A DNA stretch of 64,000 nt from R-RK-3 sp963842775 (lineage in GTDB: Bacteria > Pseudomonadota > Alphaproteobacteria > Rhizobiales > Rhodomicrobiaceae): NCBI GenBank assembly GCA_963842775.1, contig CAWJHQ010000013.1:62001-126000 (forward strand), given 5' to 3'. Positions 57,613-64,000 of this stretch are shown in pieces. The position numbers and the translations under genes are program-made. The notes beneath the pieces were generated by a model. That model was not told where the DNA came from. It saw only the letters and a list, made by a program, of their open reading frames with translations, and did no database searches. Each line of letters begins with the position of its first letter. The stretch's first letter is position 1.

Positions 57613-59041
57613 TCACACCCGTGCTCTCAGATACCGCCGCCAACCGATCTGTTCATGCAACATCATGAAGCGTTCGCCCTGGCCTAGCCCCCCTGTTTTT
57701 GCTGCATAAGCCGCTTGGCAGAGGCGAATCCCCTTTTCGATATCTTCCCTTGTGGAACTGAAAACGATCCCGTAGTACCCGAGCGTGTCTTTGATTGCGG
57801 CGTCGGGAAGGTCCACGCTATTCTTCAGCTGAAGATCTTCAATGAGCCGGTCGCATCTTTGCCTGAGTTCTACCACGCGATGGGAGGAATAGCTTGCCTC
57901 CTCGACAAGATAATACAGCAGATTGAACTTCAACGTTCGATAGTCGTGATCCTCGATATTCGAATTCTTCAGAAATTCGTCGATTTCTCTGATGGCCTCT
58001 CCCCGTTCGCCGATTGTATAATATGCAAAGCTCTTATAGAGAGCTGCAAGCGCCTCATTACCCTCTTTCTTCAGCCAATCACGCAAATATTCTTTTGCCA
58101 TGTGGTTCAGGTGATTGTCTTGTCTTATACCGGACACGTACACCATGAGGCGCCACGCAGCGTTCAGGCCGCCGTCGAGGCTTCGAAGATCGCGTATTTT
58201 GTCGATAATGCTCCTGATCAAATCATCAACGATGCTGCAGGTCTTAATTCGATCGCGCGATGATTGAATGATCTCAAGGATGTCATAATAATTTTCGGTG
58301 ATCTCTTTTGGGCCGAAATCTTTACCTTCCAGCCAGTCGATGATTGCCACCCTAGCAGAATGCCTAAGATCATCCTCATGCTTCCAACTTTGGGTGACAA
58401 GCGTCCTAATCATTTCGCTCTGGATTTCAATCGCCTGTATGTTCTCTCCAAAAATTTCCATAATTTTTATGTGCTCTTCACCGAGATCGCCGGAGGGCTT
58501 GTAGGTAAGATCATGTGTCTTATTGTGCCACGCGTCGTGGAGCAGAAGTTTTGATTTGCACCTCGCATTTCAAGCCTATCAGGCTAGGGCTTAGCGAGGT
58601 AAGAACGAGGTGCTGAGCATGATATCCGTAGTCTTTATATCGGATAGTATCCTCTCCGCTCAAATATCTAAATATTGACAAATTATATTCATCACATTTT
58701 TCTTGCATCCAGAAAAATACCTTAGAAATATCGCTGTCATAGAATACAACAACACTAATACCGATTATATCATGAATGTCTTTTACCTGCCTATCATCGC
58801 CATATTTTTGTCGCCATCTGGCAAGTTTGGCTGCAATTTTTTCAATACTCTTAAATTCATCGCTCTCGTCTCGATTGTCTTTTCTAGAATACAACCTATA
58901 TATTTGAGTTGAAGCAATGTCAGCCCTGAGTTCATTTAAAAAATTTCTCACTTCCCGCAGGAGGGTTAAATATTTTGGGCTATTTTCAAACAAAAATCCC
59001 CTTACTTCGAACAGAATATCTTGGTTTTTGCTATCGGTCAT
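57613..59041 (-). CDS. RelA/SpoT-domain nucleotide pyrophosphokinase with long helical C-terminus (one frameshift)
   Basis: Read from ATG 59041 on the minus strand. Residues 1-60 are helical. The RelA_SpoT synthetase domain follows: KSIEKIAAKLARWRQ, VKDIHDIIGISVVVFYDSDI, YKDYGYHAQHLVLTSLS and KCEVQIKT. A +1 insertion of T near 58550 then leads to LLHDAWHNKTHDLTYK, completing the domain. About 290 further residues are helical, TPR-like (EALAALYKSFAYYTIGERGE, SHRVVELRQRCDRLIEDL). No HD hydrolase, TGS or ACT domain is visible. The repaired length is 475 aa. The gene is markedly AT-rich, suggesting recent transfer. It may be a small alarmone synthetase, possibly defensive. Confidence 0.8.
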
Positions 59042-59371
59042 CGCAATCCTTCATCGGCATGCTGTTCCGCATATCGTTGTTACATGATGAAAATTGAGGC
59101 GTTCTCGGCATAGGCTCGCCGCATATGCAAGCTGGAATTTGTAAGTTAATCAAATTGTATCGAGATGCTCAAGCGATACACAGAATAAAAGCCCATTGCG
59201 CATCGGAAGGCTTGCGCCAGCAAATGCGGATGGCGCGGCTGAACGGAGTTCGCCAGGGCGGTGTTTGGTGAAAAACCGCGCGAGGTGGGCTCGGAGGCGT
59301 GCTTTGCGTTGGCGAAACGCAGCCATACGGCTAAAGGTGGCAGCGCCAGACAAACGAGGAATCAGCATTTC
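59042..59371. promoter_or_regulatory. Divergent intergenic region between the RelA/SpoT-domain gene and yqhA-like gene
   Basis: About 330 bp; the left half (59042-59165) shares the AT-rich composition of the RelA/SpoT-domain gene and the right half is GC-rich. The composition change near 59165 may mark the edge of the transferred segment. No repeat or gene recognised. Confidence 0.35.
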
Positions 59372-59920
59372 ATGAGCGAACGGATACCCGAAACAGCCGC
59401 CAGAACCTCTCCTGAAACGCAATTCGAAGCCATGATCGAGCGGGCCATGCTGGCGAGCCGCTGGGCGTTGATCGTGTTCTATTTCGGGCTGGCCTTCGCG
59501 CTCGTGCTGTACGGCGTGGCGTTCATCTATAAATGCATAAAGCTGACGATGAGTATTTTCACGCTCACAGACAATCAGGTGATCCTGGCGATGCTGGGCC
59601 TGATCGACGCGGCCCTGGTGGCGAGCCTCATGGTCATGGTGATGCTGACCGGCTATGAAAACTATGTCAGCCGCCTCGAAAGGGCGCAGGGCGAGTTGAC
59701 CTGGCTCGGCAAGATCGACACCGGCAGCCTGAAGGTCAAGATCGCCTCTGCCATCGTCGCGATCTCATCGATTCACCTGCTCCAGGTGTTCCTCAACGCC
59801 GAGCATTACGACAACCAGAAGATCATGTGGGCGACGCTGATTCACCTCGCCTTCGTCCTCAGCGCGTTTACCCTGGCCGTCGTGGACCGAATTGCGGCCG
59901 GGGGCAAATCGAAGCTGTAA
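59372..59920 (+). CDS. UPF0114 (YqhA-like) membrane protein
   Basis: A 182-aa inner-membrane protein from ATG 59372, with GAGGAA upstream. Four hydrophobic segments match the YqhA layout: ALIVFYFGLAFALVLYGVAF, the VILAMLGLIDAALVASLMVM helix followed by MLTGYENYVSRLE, the KIASAIVAISSIHLLQVFL segment, and LIHLAFVLSAFTLAVVDRI. The motif GYENYVS is characteristic of the family. Physiological role unknown. Confidence 0.85.
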   Translation: MSERIPETAARTSPETQFEAMIERAMLASRWALIVFYFGLAFALVLYGVAFIYKCIKLTMSIFTLTDNQVILAMLGLIDAALVASLMVMVMLTGYENYVSRLERAQGELTWLGKIDTGSLKVKIASAIVAISSIHLLQVFLNAEHYDNQKIMWATLIHLAFVLSAFTLAVVDRIAAGGKSKL

Positions 59921-60112
59921 CGGCCAAGCCCCTTGCGATTGACGCGGCTGAGCGGCGATTGGTCACGCATCGCCCCGCATTGAGCTGCATGGATTGTATG
60001 CGGCGCCGATAGTTCATATCTTCGTGGAAGCTTCCGTGCGCTCATCAGCGTGCAGGCATTGCCGGGGAACGCGTTGACCAAGATAATCCCACTCTTGCGC
60101 GGTGAGTCTTTC

Positions 60113-60520
60113 ATGCACGCCATCGTCGGCCCGGATCAACGGACGCTCGCCATTGTCCGTCGGCTGCGCGCTTTATGGCGTCACACGCAGTTGAGCGGCC
60201 GCGAGGATTTCGACCGCGCCTGTTTCCTCATTGCCGGGGACGAAAGCACCACCATCGAACGCTATGCAGCCGCATTTTTCCAGGGCACGCAACTTTTTGC
60301 GCTCCGGCGACTTAAATTCTTCAACACGAAATCGGACGCTGTGAGCGACGACGAGATGTGGCTTGCCCGACTGTTGCTCGCCCTATACAGCGAGGACCAC
60401 ACCAGCGCGCGCTATCTGATGGCGATTCGCATTGCGCCGGCGGGACATCGGCGCCTGATGTTTCTGGCGCAGGGGCTCGCATCCCATTTGTGCGCAGGCA
60501 ACACGGTCACCGACATCTAG
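60113..60520 (+). CDS. Hypothetical protein
   Basis: A 135-aa soluble protein from ATG 60113, starting MHAIVGPDQRTLAIVRRLRA and ending CAGNTVTDI. It is Arg/Leu/Ala-rich and probably helical (DEMWLARLLLALYSEDHTSA). I do not recognise the family; no signal peptide or membrane segment is present. It is 38 bp upstream of the Dps gene on the same strand, so co-expression under stress is plausible. Confidence 0.6.
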   Translation: MHAIVGPDQRTLAIVRRLRALWRHTQLSGREDFDRACFLIAGDESTTIERYAAAFFQGTQLFALRRLKFFNTKSDAVSDDEMWLARLLLALYSEDHTSARYLMAIRIAPAGHRRLMFLAQGLASHLCAGNTVTDI

Positions 60521-60558
60521 CTGAGTGCAACGGCAACCCGTTTGAAGGAGCTAACTCC

Positions 60559-61032
60559 ATGAAAAATATCCAAGTTGAAATCGCCCCTGACGCAAAGGCC
60601 GAAATCATCGAGGCGCTTCAGCAATCCCTCGCGGAGACCGCCGTGGCGACGCTGAAGGCGCAGACCTTCCATTGGAACGTGACCGGCATGTCTTTCGGGT
60701 CGTTGCACGAGCTGTTCGAAAAGGTCTACCGGGATCATTTCGACGCGCAGGACGAGTTGGCCGAGCGTGTAAAGGCGCTCGACGGTCACGTAGATGGCCG
60801 CCATTCCGAGTTCCTGAAGCGCAGCGCCATCACGGAATCCGACGGCAAAATCTCCGCGAAGGCGATGGTCGAAGGGCTGAAGTCGGATCAGGAGACCCTT
60901 TCCGCCACGCTGCGCGCGCTGGCCGAACTGTCTGAGCAGCATGGCGATGTCGTCACCAACGACATGGCGATCGAGCGCGCCCACGCCCACGATAAATTTG
61001 CCTGGATGCTTCGCGCGCATTTGCAGGGCTGA
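60559..61032 (+). CDS. dps: Dps-family DNA-binding ferritin-like protein
   Basis: A 157-aa dodecameric mini-ferritin that oxidises and stores iron and protects DNA. The start ATG 60559 has GAAGGAG upstream. The ferroxidase residues fit Dps spacing: His38 (TFHWNVTG), His50 (GSLHELFEK), Glu54, Asp65 and Glu69 (DAQDELAER). The C-terminal helix includes AHAHDKFAWMLRAHLQG. The lysine-bearing N-terminal tail is short, so DNA binding is uncertain. Confidence 0.93.
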   Translation: MKNIQVEIAPDAKAEIIEALQQSLAETAVATLKAQTFHWNVTGMSFGSLHELFEKVYRDHFDAQDELAERVKALDGHVDGRHSEFLKRSAITESDGKISAKAMVEGLKSDQETLSATLRALAELSEQHGDVVTNDMAIERAHAHDKFAWMLRAHLQG

Positions 61033-61192
61033 CGCCGAAAAGAGCTGGTTGCGCGAAGGCGTGACCAGCGCAGATGCCGGTGTCAAAATTTCATGGGCAT
61101 AGGAATGGGCGCGCCCAGTTCGTCCAGCGGGCAATCCGCGCCCTTTTTCACGCATTTAAGCCGGTATTCGCGCAGCCAGAGAGCCTGGGTTC

Positions 61193-61369
61193 CTATCCTC
61201 GCCGTCGCGTCAGATACTTGCCTGCTACAAGCGCAAACCGTTCGGCATTGGTGTCGGCCTTCTTCCAGGCCTTCTGTTGTTTTTTCGTTCGCCCGCAGCC
61301 GATGCAGACACCGCGAATCTCCTCGCAGACGTCGATGCAGGGAGACGGGATTTTCTTGTGCTTGCCCAA
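61193..61369 (-). CDS. DUF1289-type Cys-rich small protein
   Basis: A 58-aa frame from TTG 61369, with GGAAGGA upstream. It carries the DUF1289 pattern SPCIDVCEEIRGVCIGCGRT followed by KKQQKAWKKAD, with four Cys likely to bind a metal or Fe-S centre. It ends KYLTRRRG at 61193. In another phase, coding-like sequence continues to 61083 (TQALWLREYRLKCVKKGADC, then PLDELGAPIPMP), so a -1 indel near 61215 could hide a longer C-terminus. Confidence 0.65.
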   Translation of the reverse strand: MGKHKKIPSPCIDVCEEIRGVCIGCGRTKKQQKAWKKADTNAERFALVAGKYLTRRRG

Positions 61370-61433
61370 ATCGATCCTTCCCGATCAGCTTTAGATGAAA
61401 CCCATTTTAGCAGAGCATGTTTCCAAGAAGGGA

Positions 61434-61480
61434 TGAATCGGAACGGGGCCGTATCTCCTTGCTTGGTCGCATTTTCGCGG
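61434..61480 (-). repeat. Dispersed intergenic repeat, GCGAAAATGCGACC family (inverted copy)
   Basis: On the minus strand it reads GCGAAAATGCGACCAAGCAA, then GGCCCCGTTCCGATTC, matching the copies at 7111, 17886 and 39136. Confidence 0.75.
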
Positions 61481-61607
61481 GCGCAAACCGGTGTCTGCAT
61501 TGCTGGACAGTGCTCCAGCCTTCCAGCATGAATAATGCGGTCATTGCGAAACCGTTTCCGGCTTGCAACGTTCCCGCGCGGGATCCGCGATGATCGAGCG
61601 TTCTGCA

Positions 61608-61703
61608 GCCTCACGGCGGCCCGCGCCGTCCCTCAATAGGGGGCGGAAATGAAGGAGACTGCAGCAAAGCCTCGCGGGCATGGCCCGGCGAGGGGATTGG
61701 TGT
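61608..61703 (+). repeat. Dispersed 95-bp repeat, GCCTCACGGC family, copy 2
   Basis: Same order of blocks as 27037-27128: GCCTCACGGC, CCCGCGCCGTCCCTCAA, GCAGCAAAGCCTCGCGGGC, CCCGGCGAGGGG. The remainder of 61481-61769 shows no gene. Confidence 0.8.
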
Positions 61704-61769
61704 TTGGCTCGCCGATTATTTGAAAGGTTAAGAGTCAAAGTTGCCGGAGTGAAAGCGCAGGGTGGACTA

Positions 61770-63129
61770 CTAAGCCAGCCGCCCCCAGCAATCATACTCA
61801 TCCGTTTCATCCACCAGGACGCGGACGATGTCGCCAGGGGCGAGGCCTTCGGCGTCGTCGATGAACACCGAGCCGTCAATGTCGGGGGCGTCCCAGGTGG
61901 AGCGGCCGATGGCGCCTTCACTCGTCCAACTCGTCGACGATCACGTCGATGGTCTGGCCGACGCGTCCCTCCATCACCTCGGCGCTGACGGCTTTCTGCG
62001 CCTCCATGAAGCGCTCATAGCGCTCGGCCTTCAGCTCCTCGGGGATCTGGCCCTCGAGCGCGCGCGAGCCGGCGCCCTCGACATTTTCATATTTGAAGCA
62101 GCCGACGCGGGCGAGCCGCGCCTCCTTCAGCCAGTCGAGCAGCAGGGCGAAATCCGCCTCGGTCTCGCCGGGAAAGCCGACGATGAAGGTGGAGCGGATA
62201 CCGAGGTCGGGCACGATCTCGCGCCAGCGGGCGATGCGTTCGAGCGTGCGCTCCTGGTTGGCGGGGCGGCGCATGGCCTTCAGCACGGTGGGCGAGGCGT
62301 GCTGGAAGGGGATGTCGAGATAGGGGAGGATGCGGCCCTCGGCCATCAGCGGCAGCACCTCGTCGACATGGGGGTATGGGTAGACGTAATGCAGGCGGAC
62401 CCAGGCGCCGAGGCTGCCCAGCGCCGCGCAGAGGTCGTAGAAGCGCGCCTTGAGCGGGTTGCCCTGCCATTCGCTGGCGGCGAATTTGAGGTCGATGCCA
62501 TAGGCGCTGGTGTCCTGGCTGATGACCAGCAGCTCGCGCACGCCGCGTTCGACAAGCTGTTCGGCCTCCTGCATCACGTCGGCGGCCTGGCGGCTGGCGA
62601 GCACGCCGCGCAATTGCGGGATGATGCAGAAGCTGCATTTGTTGTTGCAGCCCTCGGAGATCTTCACATAGGCGTAGTGGTCGGGCGTCAGGCGCAGGCC
62701 GGCGGGCGGAACGAGGTCGAGGAAGGCGGCATGCGGCGCGGGCGCGGCCTTGCGCACGGCCTCCATCACCGCCTCATATTGATGCGGCCCGGTGACGGCG
62801 AGCACGTCGGGGAAGGCGGCGCGGATGCGCTTGTCCTCGACGCCGAAACAGCCGGTGACCACGACGCGGCCGTTCTCGGCCATCGCCTCGCCGATCGCGT
62901 CGAGGCTTTCGGCCTTGGCGCTGTCGAGAAAGCCGCAAGTGTTGACGACCACCACATCCGCGCCGTCATAGCTGGGGGCGATCTCATAGCCCTCCGCGCG
63001 CAGGCGGGTGATGATGCGCTCCGAATCCACCAGCGCTTTGGCGCAGCCCAGGCTGACGAAGCCGACCTTGGGGGCGGCATTCGATGAGGGCTTCGGCTTG
63101 GCGCGGGGCGCCGTCAAAATATCCGTCAT
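61770..63129 (-). CDS. rimO: Ribosomal protein S12 methylthiotransferase RimO (one 3' frameshift)
   Basis: Radical-SAM enzyme that methylthiolates Asp of ribosomal protein S12. From ATG 63129: the UPF0004 domain VGFVSLGCAKALVDSERI and VNTCGFLDSAK with GCFGVED (three Cys for the auxiliary cluster); the radical-SAM motif ISEGCNNKCSFCIIP; ending in a TRAM domain. The literal frame stops at 61918 after DVIVDELDE. A +1 insertion of T near 61919 would restore EGAIGRSTWDAPDIDGSVF and GLAPGDIVRVLVDETDEYD, ending at 61770. The repaired length is 452 aa, normal for RimO. Confidence 0.95.
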
Positions 63130-63809
63130 ATGCGAAGAACTCTCAGCCAGCGGGCGATGTTGATCAAGCTCATAAACGCCGCCGCGACATAGGTAAAGGC
63201 AGCCGCGCGCAAAATGCTGCGGGCGCCGGGCAAATCGCGTTCCGGGATATAGCGCCCCGCCTGGAGGACAGGCAAGGCGCGATTGAAGCTGGCGTCGAAT
63301 TCCACCGGCAGCGCGGAAAGCTGCAGCACCACGCCGAAGCCCAGAATGAGCAGGCCGAGACCGAATTGGAGCAGCAGCACGCCGGGATGGCGCAGCAGAA
63401 TCAGGACCAGCGGCGCCACGAGCATGACGATGCCGCCGGTGCGCTCGATAATGATCGCCGTTTTCGCCAATCGTGTACGGGTCTTCAGCAGGCGCGATCC
63501 GGTCGCATCCTGCATCGCGTGGCCGACCTCATGCGCGGCGATCACGGCGGCGCTAAGCGAGCGGCCGTGGAAACGGTTCGGCATCAGGCGGACGGCCTTC
63601 AATTCCGGGTCGTAATGGTCGCCCTGCGCGGTTTCCTCCACCTTGACGGCGGTAAGGCCCATGCCGTCCAGCAGATGGCGGGCCAGTTCGCCGCCGGTGC
63701 CGGGGAAGTCGGGGCGATGGGTGCCGTGGCGCCAGATGACGGCGCGCACCCACAGGCTGGGCAGCACGGCGAGAGCGATAATGAACAGCAATCCGAGAAT
63801 GACCGGCAC
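63126..63809 (-). CDS. YugP-like zinc metallopeptidase (membrane)
   Basis: A 227-aa protein from GTG 63809, with GGAGGTGAAG upstream. An N-terminal membrane helix (VILGLLFIIALAVLPSLWV) is followed by DHYDPELKAVRLMPNRFHGR and the zinc-binding AVIAAHEVGHAMQDATG (HExxH). Two further hydrophobic segments precede LPVEFDASFNRALPVLQAGR, carrying the third ligand region, and a final helix. It matches the YugP/Zn_peptidase_2 family. Its stop overlaps the rimO start (ATGA), so the two form an operon. Confidence 0.88.
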   Translation of the reverse strand: MPVILGLLFIIALAVLPSLWVRAVIWRHGTHRPDFPGTGGELARHLLDGMGLTAVKVEETAQGDHYDPELKAVRLMPNRFHGRSLSAAVIAAHEVGHAMQDATGSRLLKTRTRLAKTAIIIERTGGIVMLVAPLVLILLRHPGVLLLQFGLGLLILGFGVVLQLSALPVEFDASFNRALPVLQAGRYIPERDLPGARSILRAAAFTYVAAAFMSLINIARWLRVLRI

Positions 63810-63854
63810 GGCGCCTTCACCTCCGAATATCGATCGGCCAGGGCCGGCCCGCGA

Positions 63855-64000
63855 CTATTGCTTCGGCGCCTCGCCTTCAGGCTCCTTGTGCTTTTTCTTC
63901 TTTTTTCCAAAGAGCGAGTCGATCGCCTTGCCGAACTCCTCCGCCTTGATCTTACCGTCGGTGAATTTCTCGACGGATTTGCCGAACAGTTTGGCCGTGC
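63855..64000 (-). CDS. C-terminal fragment of an unidentified protein (truncated by window end)
   Basis: The last 47 or so residues of a minus-strand gene entering from beyond the window: AKLFGKSVEKFTDGKIKAEE, FGKAIDSLFGKKKKKHKEPE, ending GEAPKQ. The basic Lys-run tail is distinctive but does not identify the family. It is about 45 bp upstream of the YugP-like gene and could be in the same operon. Confidence 0.6.
   Translation of the reverse strand, partial: TAKLFGKSVEKFTDGKIKAEEFGKAIDSLFGKKKKKHKEPEGEAPKQ

Noticed and set aside
61828..63087. 419-codon plus-strand frame opposite rimO
   Set aside because: It mirrors rimO, whose radical-SAM motifs are unmistakable; the plus-strand translation is low-complexity and unrecognisable.

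Overview
The window is a high-GC chromosomal segment of an alphaproteobacterium, most likely of the order Hyphomicrobiales (Rhizobiales). The evidence is an alphaproteobacterial dcw cell-division cluster, an Irr-type iron regulator divergent from fabA-fabB-fabI, a dfp-dut-moeB block, RimO, and many REP/BIME-like palindromes of the kind common in that order. No rRNA, tRNA, CRISPR array or prophage was seen.

Layout. 1-16.7 kb: dcw cluster (murF end, mraY, murD, ftsW, murG, murC, murB, ddl, ftsQ, ftsA, ftsZ) followed by lpxC, bamD and a short-chain dehydrogenase. These genes make the lipid-linked peptidoglycan precursor and the divisome core, then lipid A and the outer-membrane assembly machine. 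16.7-19.2 kb: five tiny genes for double-glycine leader peptides with a shared leader, and no exporter or protease beside them. 19.5-23.6 kb: gatCAB for Gln-tRNA(Gln)/Asn-tRNA(Asn) amidation, with a chorismate-mutase-like gene overlapping gatA. 23.6-27.1 kb: an AT-richer accessory stretch with a lipoprotein, a peptidoglycan-binding-domain protein and a ParDE-type toxin-antitoxin pair. 27.2-39.1 kb: two polytopic membrane proteins around a quinone oxidoreductase, a Sel1 protein, a patatin lipoprotein, a Kef-type antiporter, and a MetH that lacks the homocysteine domain. 39.3-47.3 kb: secreted and membrane proteins, an ECF sigma/anti-sigma/subtilase unit, a 2-hydroxyacid dehydrogenase and an SH3 protein. 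47.3-50.8 kb: irr and fabABI. 50.9-52.1 kb: an IS110-family element with a possible bridge-RNA region. 52.1-55.5 kb: DUF5872 protein, moeB, dut, coaBC. 55.5-61.4 kb: accessory stretch with a beta-helix membrane protein, two micro-ORFs sharing an N-terminus, an AT-rich RelA/SpoT-domain protein with a long helical C-terminus, UPF0114, Dps and a DUF1289 protein. 61.7-64 kb: rimO, a YugP-like zinc protease and a truncated gene at the edge.

A dominant property of the sequence is frequent single-base indels inside genes that must work in a living cell: murD (3), murC (2), ftsW, murB, gatC, gatA (5), gatB, rimO, moeB and others. In each gene with a defined start and stop, undoing the inferred indels gives a length divisible by three and near the family norm. 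I therefore read them as consensus or assembly errors rather than pseudogenes, and give repaired gene spans. The apparent MurB-Ddl fusion is explained the same way.

The most interesting candidates for new biology are the leader-GG peptide cluster, the RelA/SpoT-plus-helical-domain gene with its neighbouring micro-ORFs, and the IS110 element.
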